From Acidobacteriota bacterium (GTDB lineage: Bacteria > Acidobacteriota > Terriglobia > Bryobacterales > Bryobacteraceae), in NCBI GenBank assembly GCA_016185425.1, contig JACPNQ010000014.1:62001-126000 (forward strand): a stretch of 64,000 bases of DNA, in the 5' to 3' direction. A program made the position numbers and the translations under genes. The notes beneath the pieces are model-generated. The model had not been told where the DNA came from. It ran no database searches and worked only from the letters and a program-made list of their open reading frames with translations. Positions 43,887-50,885 of this stretch are shown here, in pieces. Each line of letters starts with the position of its first letter. The first letter of the stretch is position 1.

Positions 43887-44780
43887 ATGAAAACGTATCA
43901 CTTCCCCCTGTGGGTGCTGGCCGCCGCGGCGCTGGCTGCCCAGGACCTGACTCCCCGCGAGTTATTTTTCGCGGCCCCCACGATCAAGGCAAAGGCGGCC
44001 GCGCAGGCAGGTACGCCCACCGCTCCTCGGCCTCAGCAGCCGAAAACTCCACCGCCGGCCGAGCAGGCGAAGGCCGTCATCACGCGTCCGCCCGCTCATA
44101 CGCCCGAGGTGAAGCTGCCGGCGATCATCCCCGCGGCTTACGTCAGCTCGCAACCCCCATTGGGGTTGCGCTATAGCCTGCTGCTGAGCCGGGACAACAA
44201 TGCCTATCAAGAAGTGGAAGGCGGCTCGACATTCCGCTCGGGCGACCGGTTGAAGATCACCGTGGAAGCGAATGACGACGCGTATCTGTACGTGATTGCC
44301 CGCGGATCGAGCGGGCTGTGGAAAGTGTTGTTCCCCGTCACCGAGGTGGCGAGCGGCGACAACTTTGTGCAGGCGTTCCGGCGCTATGAAGTGCCGAACG
44401 GCGGCCGATTCTACTTCGACGAACAGGCCGGGGAAGAGAAGCTCTTCCTGGTGCTCTCCCGGAAACCTGAAAAGAATTTCGAAGATCTGATCTATACCGT
44501 GACGCAGCCGGATCCCGAGCCGGTGAAGCCCGCGGCCGGCCGGCCGGCCGCGCCACGCCCGGCGAAGACGATTCAGGTGGCCGGGCTGATCCGGCCGATC
44601 GACGATGCCCTGGTGGGCAAGGTGCGCAGCGAGTTAGTGGCGCGCGACCTGGTGTTTGAGAAAGTGGATGATTCCAAGCCGAGCCCGACGCAGCAGAAAG
44701 AGACGGCGGTCTACGTCGTGAACAAGAATGCGGGACCGAATGGGAAGGTGATCGTCGATCTGAAGCTGGAGCACAAATAA
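43887..44780 (+). CDS. DUF4384-type secreted protein (first)
   Basis: A protein of about 297 residues with a signal peptide (residues 1-18, ending ALAAQ). After an Ala/Pro-rich linker a DUF4384-like beta domain occupies about 90-190 (LRYSLLLSRDNNAYQEVEGG, FRSGDRLKITVEANDDAYLY, GLWKVLFP, VPNGGRFYFDEQAGEEKLFL). DUF4384 domains are often tied to bacterial caspase-like or kinase proteins and to envelope signalling. I choose the ATG at 43887; the GTG at 43866 is an alternative. It heads an operon with the next two genes, and it diverges from module B with about 80 bases between them. Confidence 0.78.
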   Translation: MKTYHFPLWVLAAAALAAQDLTPRELFFAAPTIKAKAAAQAGTPTAPRPQQPKTPPPAEQAKAVITRPPAHTPEVKLPAIIPAAYVSSQPPLGLRYSLLLSRDNNAYQEVEGGSTFRSGDRLKITVEANDDAYLYVIARGSSGLWKVLFPVTEVASGDNFVQAFRRYEVPNGGRFYFDEQAGEEKLFLVLSRKPEKNFEDLIYTVTQPDPEPVKPAAGRPAAPRPAKTIQVAGLIRPIDDALVGKVRSELVARDLVFEKVDDSKPSPTQQKETAVYVVNKNAGPNGKVIVDLKLEHK

Positions 44781-44781
44781 G

Positions 44782-45411
44782 ATGCGAATCGCATTGTTGG
44801 TTGCTCTCGCTCTGGCCGCCGCGGCCCAGCAGCGCCTGGAAATTGCAATCGAAAAGCGGGATGCGGGCGCGTGGAAGACGATGGACCCGGGGCATGTATT
44901 TAAGGAGGGCGACCAGCTTCGCTTCCGCTTCAAATCGAATCAGCCGGGATATCTGTACGTGGTGAACGAAGGGACATCGGGCCAGCAATCGACGCTGTTT
45001 CCGAGCGAAGAGGCGGGTACCGATAACAAGGTGGAACCGGGGCGCGAGTACTTGATTCCATCGACTTCGGGTGCTTTCCGGATCATAGGACCGAAAGGAT
45101 ATGACACGGTTTATTGGGTGCTGAGCCCGGTGCGTATCGGCGAACCGGCGAAGTACCGGCCGCTGCCTCCGCCTCCCGCTCCGAATGGGGTGCCCGGAAA
45201 TTTGTCGCCGCGCTGCGACGATACCGTCTTGAAGGCGCGCGGCGAGTGCGTCGATTCGGGAGCGGGGCTGAAACCGAATCGCGTTCCCGGCTTGCAGGCC
45301 CGTGAGCTCTTTTTCGTCCGCAAGGGCGATCAATCCATTGTGTCCGTACCTCCGGTGAAGGTCTCCGCGAACGCGCCCATCACCTATCAATTCCGCATTG
45401 CGCACCAGTAA
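44782..45411 (+). CDS. DUF4384-type secreted protein (second)
   Basis: A 209-residue exported protein with a short signal peptide (MRIALLVALALAAAAQQ). The single domain repeats the pattern of its neighbour: VFKEGDQLRFRFKSNQPGYL, TLFPSEEAGTDN, YLIPSTSGAFRI, DTVYWVLSP. This is a second DUF4384-like domain, diverged from the first. Six Pro in a row-rich loop (LPPPPAPNG) and two Cys (SPRCDDTVLKARGECVD) follow. It starts one base after the previous stop and lies 9 bases before the caspase gene, so all three should be made together. The function is unknown. Confidence 0.78.
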   Translation: MRIALLVALALAAAAQQRLEIAIEKRDAGAWKTMDPGHVFKEGDQLRFRFKSNQPGYLYVVNEGTSGQQSTLFPSEEAGTDNKVEPGREYLIPSTSGAFRIIGPKGYDTVYWVLSPVRIGEPAKYRPLPPPPAPNGVPGNLSPRCDDTVLKARGECVDSGAGLKPNRVPGLQARELFFVRKGDQSIVSVPPVKVSANAPITYQFRIAHQ

Positions 45412-45420
45412 GGAACCAGA

Positions 45421-47484
45421 ATGCGCCGGCTTACACTGTTTGCTCTCGCCGCCGTTTCTCTCCTGGCCCAGCAGGCCCAGAAGAAAGAGCGCGATCTAAA
45501 GTTCGAGAAGGATCCGATCGTCACCGAACCAGTCAAACCGCCCGGCGGGAAGACGATTCCGCGCAGTTACGCGCTGGTGGTCGGTGTCGGCGATTACAAG
45601 AATCTGCCGCCCGCGGCCAAGCTGGCATTTGCCGAGCGCGACGCGGAGGCGATTTATTCGGTATTGATTAGTCCGGAGGGCGGCAATTTTCGCGCGGAAA
45701 ACGTGCGAAAACTTACGGGCGCCAAAGCCACGCTCGCGAGCATGAAGAAAGAGCTGGAGAGCTGGCTGCCGTCAGTGGCCAAGGCGGATGATCGCGTGCT
45801 GGTGTATTTCGCCGGGCATGGGTTTGTCGACCCCAAATCGGGCAAGGCGTTTCTGGCTCCGTATGACCTGGAGCCCGGCAACATCGCGGGAACCGGCTAC
45901 GGTATGGACCAGCTTGGAAAGATCATTGGGTCCAGCGTGCAGGCGAAGTGGAAGGTGCTGCTGACGGACTCCTGCCATTCCGGCGCGATCACGCCGGAGC
46001 AGGGTGAGATCGTGAACCGCTCGCTGCTGGACCTGAATCGTTCGATGTTTTCCATGACGGCGTCGCGGGCGCGGGAGCGGTCGTTTGAGAGCAAGGATTG
46101 GGGCGGCGGGCACGGGATCTTCACCTACTATGTCGTGCGCGGCATGGAAGGGTATGCCGATGAGAACAAGGACTCGATCGTCACCGCGGACGAGCTGGCC
46201 GAATATGTTCGCCGCAACGTGCGGGAAGCCAGCAAGGGACAGCAGAATCCGACAGTGGACAAGGGAAACTTCGATCCGCAGATGCTGCTTGCGTTCCTGC
46301 CGAGCCGGGTGAGCCCGGGCGAAGCGCCCGCTCCGAAGTTCGGTACGTGGGTGATCGAGGCGAACATGGATAACGTCGAGGTCTTCGTCGATGGGGCGAG
46401 CAAGGGCGTGATCGGCAAGGGCTCCCCGCTCCGGCTTCCGGGGCTTCCGCCGGGTGTGCATAGTGTGCGCGGTGTGCGCATGGGATATGAGCCGGATGGC
46501 CCGCGGGAGGAGACGGTTTATCCGGGGCAAGAGTCGACGATTTCGATCAAGATCACGATTCCGCGGCGGCGCACGAAGGCCGCCGTCGAACCGTTTGAGA
46601 AGGGTGTCGACCTCTACAACAAGGGCAACAAGGAGGCGTATACGAAAGCCGCGGGGGAGTTCCGGGCGGCGATCGCCGCCGACTCGAAGTTTAGCCAGGC
46701 CTGGCTCTATCTCGCCCGCGTGCAGCGCGACCTGTTCCAGATGGAGGAGGCGGAGAAGTCGTTTCGCAAGGCGATCGAGATCGACCCGGACTATCTCGAG
46801 GCGCGCTCGACATTTGGGGGGATGCTGCTGGATAACGGGAATGTGGATGAGTCGATCCGCCAGTTGAATGCCGCGGTGCAACGCGATCCGGGACACGCGA
46901 TGTCGCTCTCGCTGTTGGCGCAGGCACTGCGAATGAAAGAGCTCTATCCGGATTCGATCGATTCCGCGCAGAAGGCGTTGAAGATTAGTCCGAAGAATGC
47001 CGAGACTCATTTCTGGCTGGCGGAGAGTCTCCGGATGTCGGGCAAATACGCAGAGGGGGCGGGGGAGTATCAGGAATATCTGCAACTGAGCGATTTCGAC
47101 TCGAAGCTGGCCGGGAAGATGAACTACTATGTGCTCGGGTATCTGGCCGGGATCGGCCGGAAGAAGCGGGCGGCGCAGCGCGATGTCTGGTCCGATATGC
47201 GAAGCCTGGCGTACTTCGGCCTGTGCGACTGCGAGCGGAAGCGGGAGCGCTTCGATGAAGCGATCGCTTACTGCCAGCGCTCGCTGCGTTATGACAACCA
47301 GGAGCCCTACGTGCACTATGTGCTCGCCCTCGCTTATGCCAGGCGCGCGCAGAAGCTGCAGAGCGCGGAGCAGTTCGCCGCCGCCCGCAGCCACTTCCAG
47401 AAAGTCCTCGATATCAACCCCGACCTCGCCGAAGCCGACTTCGCCCGCAAAAATATCGCGTCGATTGACGCGGCCCTCCGCTAG
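45421..47484 (+). CDS. Caspase-like peptidase with PEGA and TPR regions, exported
   Basis: A 687-residue protein with a signal peptide (ending LAQQ). Residues about 48-295 form a C14 caspase domain: SYALVVGVGDYKNL, catalytic H133 in VLVYFAGHGF, and C185 in LLTDSCHSGA. An EF-hand-like loop (D247-x-N249-x-D251, ending E258) lies within DENKDSIVTADELAEYV, which suggests calcium dependence as in metacaspases. A PEGA-like domain (about 307-380) and six or so TPRs (about 390-680, for example AWLYLARVQRDLFQMEEAEK) follow. It presumably cleaves after Arg or Lys outside the cytoplasm. It follows two DUF4384 genes. Confidence 0.88.
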   Translation: MRRLTLFALAAVSLLAQQAQKKERDLKFEKDPIVTEPVKPPGGKTIPRSYALVVGVGDYKNLPPAAKLAFAERDAEAIYSVLISPEGGNFRAENVRKLTGAKATLASMKKELESWLPSVAKADDRVLVYFAGHGFVDPKSGKAFLAPYDLEPGNIAGTGYGMDQLGKIIGSSVQAKWKVLLTDSCHSGAITPEQGEIVNRSLLDLNRSMFSMTASRARERSFESKDWGGGHGIFTYYVVRGMEGYADENKDSIVTADELAEYVRRNVREASKGQQNPTVDKGNFDPQMLLAFLPSRVSPGEAPAPKFGTWVIEANMDNVEVFVDGASKGVIGKGSPLRLPGLPPGVHSVRGVRMGYEPDGPREETVYPGQESTISIKITIPRRRTKAAVEPFEKGVDLYNKGNKEAYTKAAGEFRAAIAADSKFSQAWLYLARVQRDLFQMEEAEKSFRKAIEIDPDYLEARSTFGGMLLDNGNVDESIRQLNAAVQRDPGHAMSLSLLAQALRMKELYPDSIDSAQKALKISPKNAETHFWLAESLRMSGKYAEGAGEYQEYLQLSDFDSKLAGKMNYYVLGYLAGIGRKKRAAQRDVWSDMRSLAYFGLCDCERKRERFDEAIAYCQRSLRYDNQEPYVHYVLALAYARRAQKLQSAEQFAAARSHFQKVLDINPDLAEADFARKNIASIDAALR

Positions 47485-49064
47485 AAAATCATCGCCGGGC
47501 GGCCTTCCGGTCCCAGGAAAATAGCCTCCGGCGTCAGATCCGTTCCCGACCCCAACAGCCTCGGTTTCAACAGCACCATCACCGATCCCTCCACGCTCTC
47601 GATCGAATTTGTCCGCAGCAGCGCGCCCACGCCGGGCACTTGCATCAGTCCCGGGATGCCGGACTTGTTGAAACTTCGCGAGTCCTGCGCCAAGCCTCCC
47701 AGAATTGCCCATTGGCCGTCGCGCAGCCGCACGCGCGAATTGAATTTGCGATTCGCGAGAATGGGAATGCCGTTGATTTCGGAGCCCGTCAGCAGCTTGA
47801 ACTCGGCTTCCACTTCGAGTGTCATCTCCTCCTCGTCATGGACGTAAGGCGTGACTTTCATTGTTAGCCCGAGGTTCTCGAACTGGAACGAGGGAGGCGG
47901 CGTGAAGGCGGTGCCGCCACTTCTATCGCCGAAGTAGCCGGCGGTGAGGATGGGGTACTTTTCGCCGAGCAGGAGTTGAGCGGGCAATCCGCTCACGGAC
48001 TGCACAAAGGCGCGCTGGAGGGAGGCGCCGTAGCTCTTCAGGGCGGTTGCGGTGACAGTTGCATCGGCGATGGTCATGCCGATCAGCCCATTGCCCGCGC
48101 CGAATGTGGCGATCGCCGCGCCGGGGTCGATCTTGTCGGGATTGTTGTTGAAGAACCGGCTCAACCAGAAGAGTTTGGACGATGTGGGCAGACCGAGTCC
48201 GGCGTCGGTTGTGCGGTCCGAGCGCACCTCATAGAGCTCCAGCTCGATGACGACGGCGGGCCGGGCGCCAAGGAGTTGCTCAAATAGTTTCTGCGCCGGA
48301 CGTACTTTCGAGACGCGGTCGCGCATCAGCACCATGTGGCGCGTATTGTCGATGGCGAACTTCTGGATCTCCATCACCTGCTGGACGGCGCGTGCGGCCT
48401 CCTGCAACTCCTGGACGGTGACTGGGTCCGGCAGCGTGAGCATCACGGCGACGGTGGGCTCGCGCTCCTGCCGCTTCTGCGTGGTGTCCTTCACCACCAT
48501 GATCTTTTTCGGGCCGAGCACCACGACGAAGCTGCCAGTGGCGGCTGAGAGTCCGTGCAACACCTGGCGTGCGCTCTGTTCGGTGCACTGGAAGCGGACG
48601 GTCTGTGCGCCGGGCGGATACTCGCCGTCGAACAGCACTTCGATTCCCAATAATTTGCCCGCCGACTCCCACAACTTCTGCGGATTTTCGCGGAGGTCGA
48701 CGACGAACGGGTTGGGCGGGAGGAGTAGCTCCGGCGGGGGGAGGAGTTCGCGCGCTTCGCGGATATCGCGCTCGGAGATCGGCGCGAAGATAGGGTCAAG
48801 GTCTTCCGGGTTCGCGGTCACAGCGGCAGCCAGCGGCGCCGTCGAAACGCTCTCCCGCATCGCCTGGCTCATCAGAGAGCGGGCACGGACCGCCGCGGCG
48901 GCGGATCCCCTGGCGGCGGCCTGGTTATAGAGCAGGATGGCCTCCGCCACGCTGCCGTCCTTTTCCGCTTTCTCACCCTGCTTGGTGAGTGTGCGGGCGG
49001 ACGGGTCTCCGGCCCACGCCAGGACGGTGAGCCCGGTCAGAACTATCCGAAGACAAAATCCCAC
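47481..49064 (-). CDS. Secretin-family outer-membrane protein (GspD/PilQ-like)
   Basis: A 527-residue protein with a signal peptide (about 1-23) and an N-terminal helical TPR-like stretch. A secretin N-domain follows at about 120-205 (GIEVLFDGEYPPGAQTVRF, SARQVLHGLSAATGSFVVV). The C-terminal secretin barrel signature is at about 330-515 (LPAQLLLGEKYPIL, LGLTMKVTPYVH, NSRVRLRDGQWAILGGLAQD, GVGALLRTNSIE). It should form a gated pore for type II-like or type IV pilus-like export. Its 3' end overlaps the convergent caspase gene by 4 bases. No pilin genes are near, but a prepilin peptidase lies at 62.2-62.8 kb. Confidence 0.85.
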   Translation of the reverse strand: MGFCLRIVLTGLTVLAWAGDPSARTLTKQGEKAEKDGSVAEAILLYNQAAARGSAAAAVRARSLMSQAMRESVSTAPLAAAVTANPEDLDPIFAPISERDIREARELLPPPELLLPPNPFVVDLRENPQKLWESAGKLLGIEVLFDGEYPPGAQTVRFQCTEQSARQVLHGLSAATGSFVVVLGPKKIMVVKDTTQKRQEREPTVAVMLTLPDPVTVQELQEAARAVQQVMEIQKFAIDNTRHMVLMRDRVSKVRPAQKLFEQLLGARPAVVIELELYEVRSDRTTDAGLGLPTSSKLFWLSRFFNNNPDKIDPGAAIATFGAGNGLIGMTIADATVTATALKSYGASLQRAFVQSVSGLPAQLLLGEKYPILTAGYFGDRSGGTAFTPPPSFQFENLGLTMKVTPYVHDEEEMTLEVEAEFKLLTGSEINGIPILANRKFNSRVRLRDGQWAILGGLAQDSRSFNKSGIPGLMQVPGVGALLRTNSIESVEGSVMVLLKPRLLGSGTDLTPEAIFLGPEGRPAMIF

Positions 49065-49144
49065 GTAAGGTTGACGCTTCGTCCCTCCGAATCGTGCAGG
49101 GGTAAAGTTGGGCAGGGGACCGGCCGATATAAGGAGGACGCTCT

Positions 49145-50416
49145 ATGTCTGCCACCCTCGCGCCGCCTGCCAAATCACCAATCAGCAGCTTTTCCCCGCG
49201 AACGCCGGAAAACATTGAGGCGCTCGGTATTAGCGAAAACCTCGTGCTTGACCTGGTTGTCCGCCGCCTGATGCTGGAGGGAACGTCCACCCTTTCCGCT
49301 CTGGCCAAGAAATTGCGGGTCGCCGTACCGGTTATCGACCATATCTTCCAGTACATGCGAAAGCAGCAACTGGTGGAAGTAAAGGGGATGACGGGCAACG
49401 ACTACTTCTTTACGTTGTCGTCCACGGGCCGCCAGCTTGCCAGTGAACGCTTTCAGATTTCTCAATATGCCGGCGCGTGCCCGGTCTCGTTAAACGAATA
49501 CCATGCCGCCACCCGTCAGCAGTCGGCGAAACTGCAGATCGATCGCCGCGCGCTGCGTACTTCCTTTACGGACCTTATCGTTACCGACCGGCTACTCGAT
49601 CAGCTCGGACCGGCGCTGATCTCGCAGAATTCCATCTTTATCTACGGGCCGTCGGGCAATGGCAAGACGTCGATCGCCGAACGAATGCTCCGGGTTTACC
49701 AGGATGCGGTGCTGATCCCGTACTCGGTGGAAGTCGATAACCAGATCATTTCGATCTACGATCCCGTTGTCCATCACTCCCTGGAGACGATGGATCCGGA
49801 GATCGATCCGCGCTGGGTGCTCTGCAAGCGGCCGTGCATCGTGGTGGGGGGCGAGCTGATTCCGTCAATGCTTGAGTTGCGGCTTGATGAGGCGTCGGGT
49901 ATCTACTCCGCGCCACTGCAGATGAAGGCGAACAATGGCCTGTTCATCGTCGACGACTTCGGGCGCCAGCTCATGTCGCCGCGCGACCTGCTGAACCGGT
50001 GGATCGTTCCGCTGGACCGGCGCGTCGATTACCTGACTCTTCGTTATGGCGTCAAGTTCCAGATTCCATTTGAGTTAATGGTCGTGTTTTCGACCAATCT
50101 CGAGCCGTCCGACCTGGCGGACGAAGCCTTCCTCCGCCGTATTCAGAACAAGATCTATGTGGAATCGGTGAGCCCGTCCGTGTTCGATCAGATCTTTGAA
50201 CGCGTCGTCGCCGCGCGGCGTGTGCCGTCGGAAGCCGACAGCGCCGACTATTTGCGCAAGCTTTGCCTGCGGGAAGGGCGCACCGAGCTACGTGCCTGCT
50301 ACCCGAGCGATATCTGCAATATTTTGGAGTCGATCTCGCGCTACGAGGGCCGCGCGATATCGATGACGAAGCCGGACCTGGAACGAGCTACGGCTCTTTA
50401 TTTCGCCAAGACCTGA
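49145..50416 (+). CDS. AAA-type ATPase with N-terminal winged helix
   Basis: A 423-residue cytoplasmic ATPase. Residues about 25-100 look like a winged-helix domain (LVLDLVVRRLMLEGTSTLSA, FQYMRKQQLVEVKGMTG). The Walker A is SIFIYGPSGNGKTSIAERM, and the Walker B region is NGLFIVDDFGRQLMS. A sensor-like VFSTNLEPSDL and an arginine-rich FLRRIQNKI follow. It belongs to a conserved AAA group in Acidobacteria often next to secretion genes. The ribosome site AAGGAGG is strong, with a 6-base gap to the ATG. It is divergent from the secretin, and a terminator follows. The substrate is unknown. Confidence 0.82.
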   Translation: MSATLAPPAKSPISSFSPRTPENIEALGISENLVLDLVVRRLMLEGTSTLSALAKKLRVAVPVIDHIFQYMRKQQLVEVKGMTGNDYFFTLSSTGRQLASERFQISQYAGACPVSLNEYHAATRQQSAKLQIDRRALRTSFTDLIVTDRLLDQLGPALISQNSIFIYGPSGNGKTSIAERMLRVYQDAVLIPYSVEVDNQIISIYDPVVHHSLETMDPEIDPRWVLCKRPCIVVGGELIPSMLELRLDEASGIYSAPLQMKANNGLFIVDDFGRQLMSPRDLLNRWIVPLDRRVDYLTLRYGVKFQIPFELMVVFSTNLEPSDLADEAFLRRIQNKIYVESVSPSVFDQIFERVVAARRVPSEADSADYLRKLCLREGRTELRACYPSDICNILESISRYEGRAISMTKPDLERATALYFAKT

Positions 50417-50436
50417 ATCTTGCCACCGCCCCCGCA

Positions 50437-50475
50437 AAAGAAAGGGCCCTTCCGGCGGGGAAGGGCCCTTTCTTT
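50437..50475. terminator. Bidirectional intrinsic terminator
   Basis: A perfect 17-bp stem (AAAGAAAGGGCCCTTCC pairing with its complement at 50459-50475) with a 5-base loop GGCGG. The A/T ends supply U tracts in both directions, so it serves the ATPase gene and the convergent rpmB. Confidence 0.93.
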
Positions 50476-50495
50476 GCCTACTGTTGAACTCTGGG

Positions 50496-50714
50496 CTACT
50501 TAGCCTTCATGCTGGCGAGTACGGCTTCGATGCCGATTTTGTCGACCATCTTGATACCCTGCGCGCTCAGGCGCAGCCGGATGTAGCGATTTTCGCTCGG
50601 AATCCAGAAGCGCTTCGACTGCATATTCGGCTCCCAAGTGCGCCGGGTCTTGTTATTCGCGTGCGAAACACGATTGCCGAAGCGCGTCTTGATGCCAGTT
50701 ACGGGACATTCCAT
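50496..50714 (-). CDS. rpmB: 50S ribosomal protein L28
   Basis: A 72-residue ribosomal protein. The family core is clear: CPVTGIKTRFGNRVSHAN, then KTRRTWEPNMQSKRFWI, RYIRLRLSAQGIKMVDK and the closing IEAVLASM. I choose the ATG at 50714, which has GGAG upstream. The longer frame from 50771 adds 19 residues of non-homologous sequence. The gene stands alone between the bidirectional terminator and the perfect inverted repeat at 50812. L33, its usual neighbour, is absent. Confidence 0.96.
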   Translation of the reverse strand: MECPVTGIKTRFGNRVSHANNKTRRTWEPNMQSKRFWIPSENRYIRLRLSAQGIKMVDKIGIEAVLASMKAK

Positions 50715-50811
50715 TGCTAATTCTCCAAATGGGCACACCTCTTCGGCACGCCGCAGACACCTTCTAATCATAACATAGGCTGTCCGTCATCGCACACTCC
50801 GTCCCACGCAG

Positions 50812-50836
50812 GAATACGGTCCCATCGACCGTATTC
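50812..50836. promoter_or_regulatory. Perfect inverted repeat in the rpmB / permease divergent region
   Basis: Arms GAATACGGTC (50812-50821) and GACCGTATTC (50827-50836) flank a 5-base spacer CCATC. It lies 50 bases before the permease ATG and about 100 bases upstream of the rpmB start, so it looks like an operator for a dimeric repressor. A hairpin in the permease leader is the alternative. No regulator gene is adjacent. Confidence 0.5.
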
Positions 50837-50885
50837 GCGTTTTCAACGGCTTACGATGGCAGGCAACGTGCGTTACTAAATCAAG

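Noticed and set aside
43887..50416. An antiphage defence island built around the caspase-like gene.
   Set aside because: All components except the AAA ATPase carry export signals, and there is no nuclease, sensor or other known defence gene.
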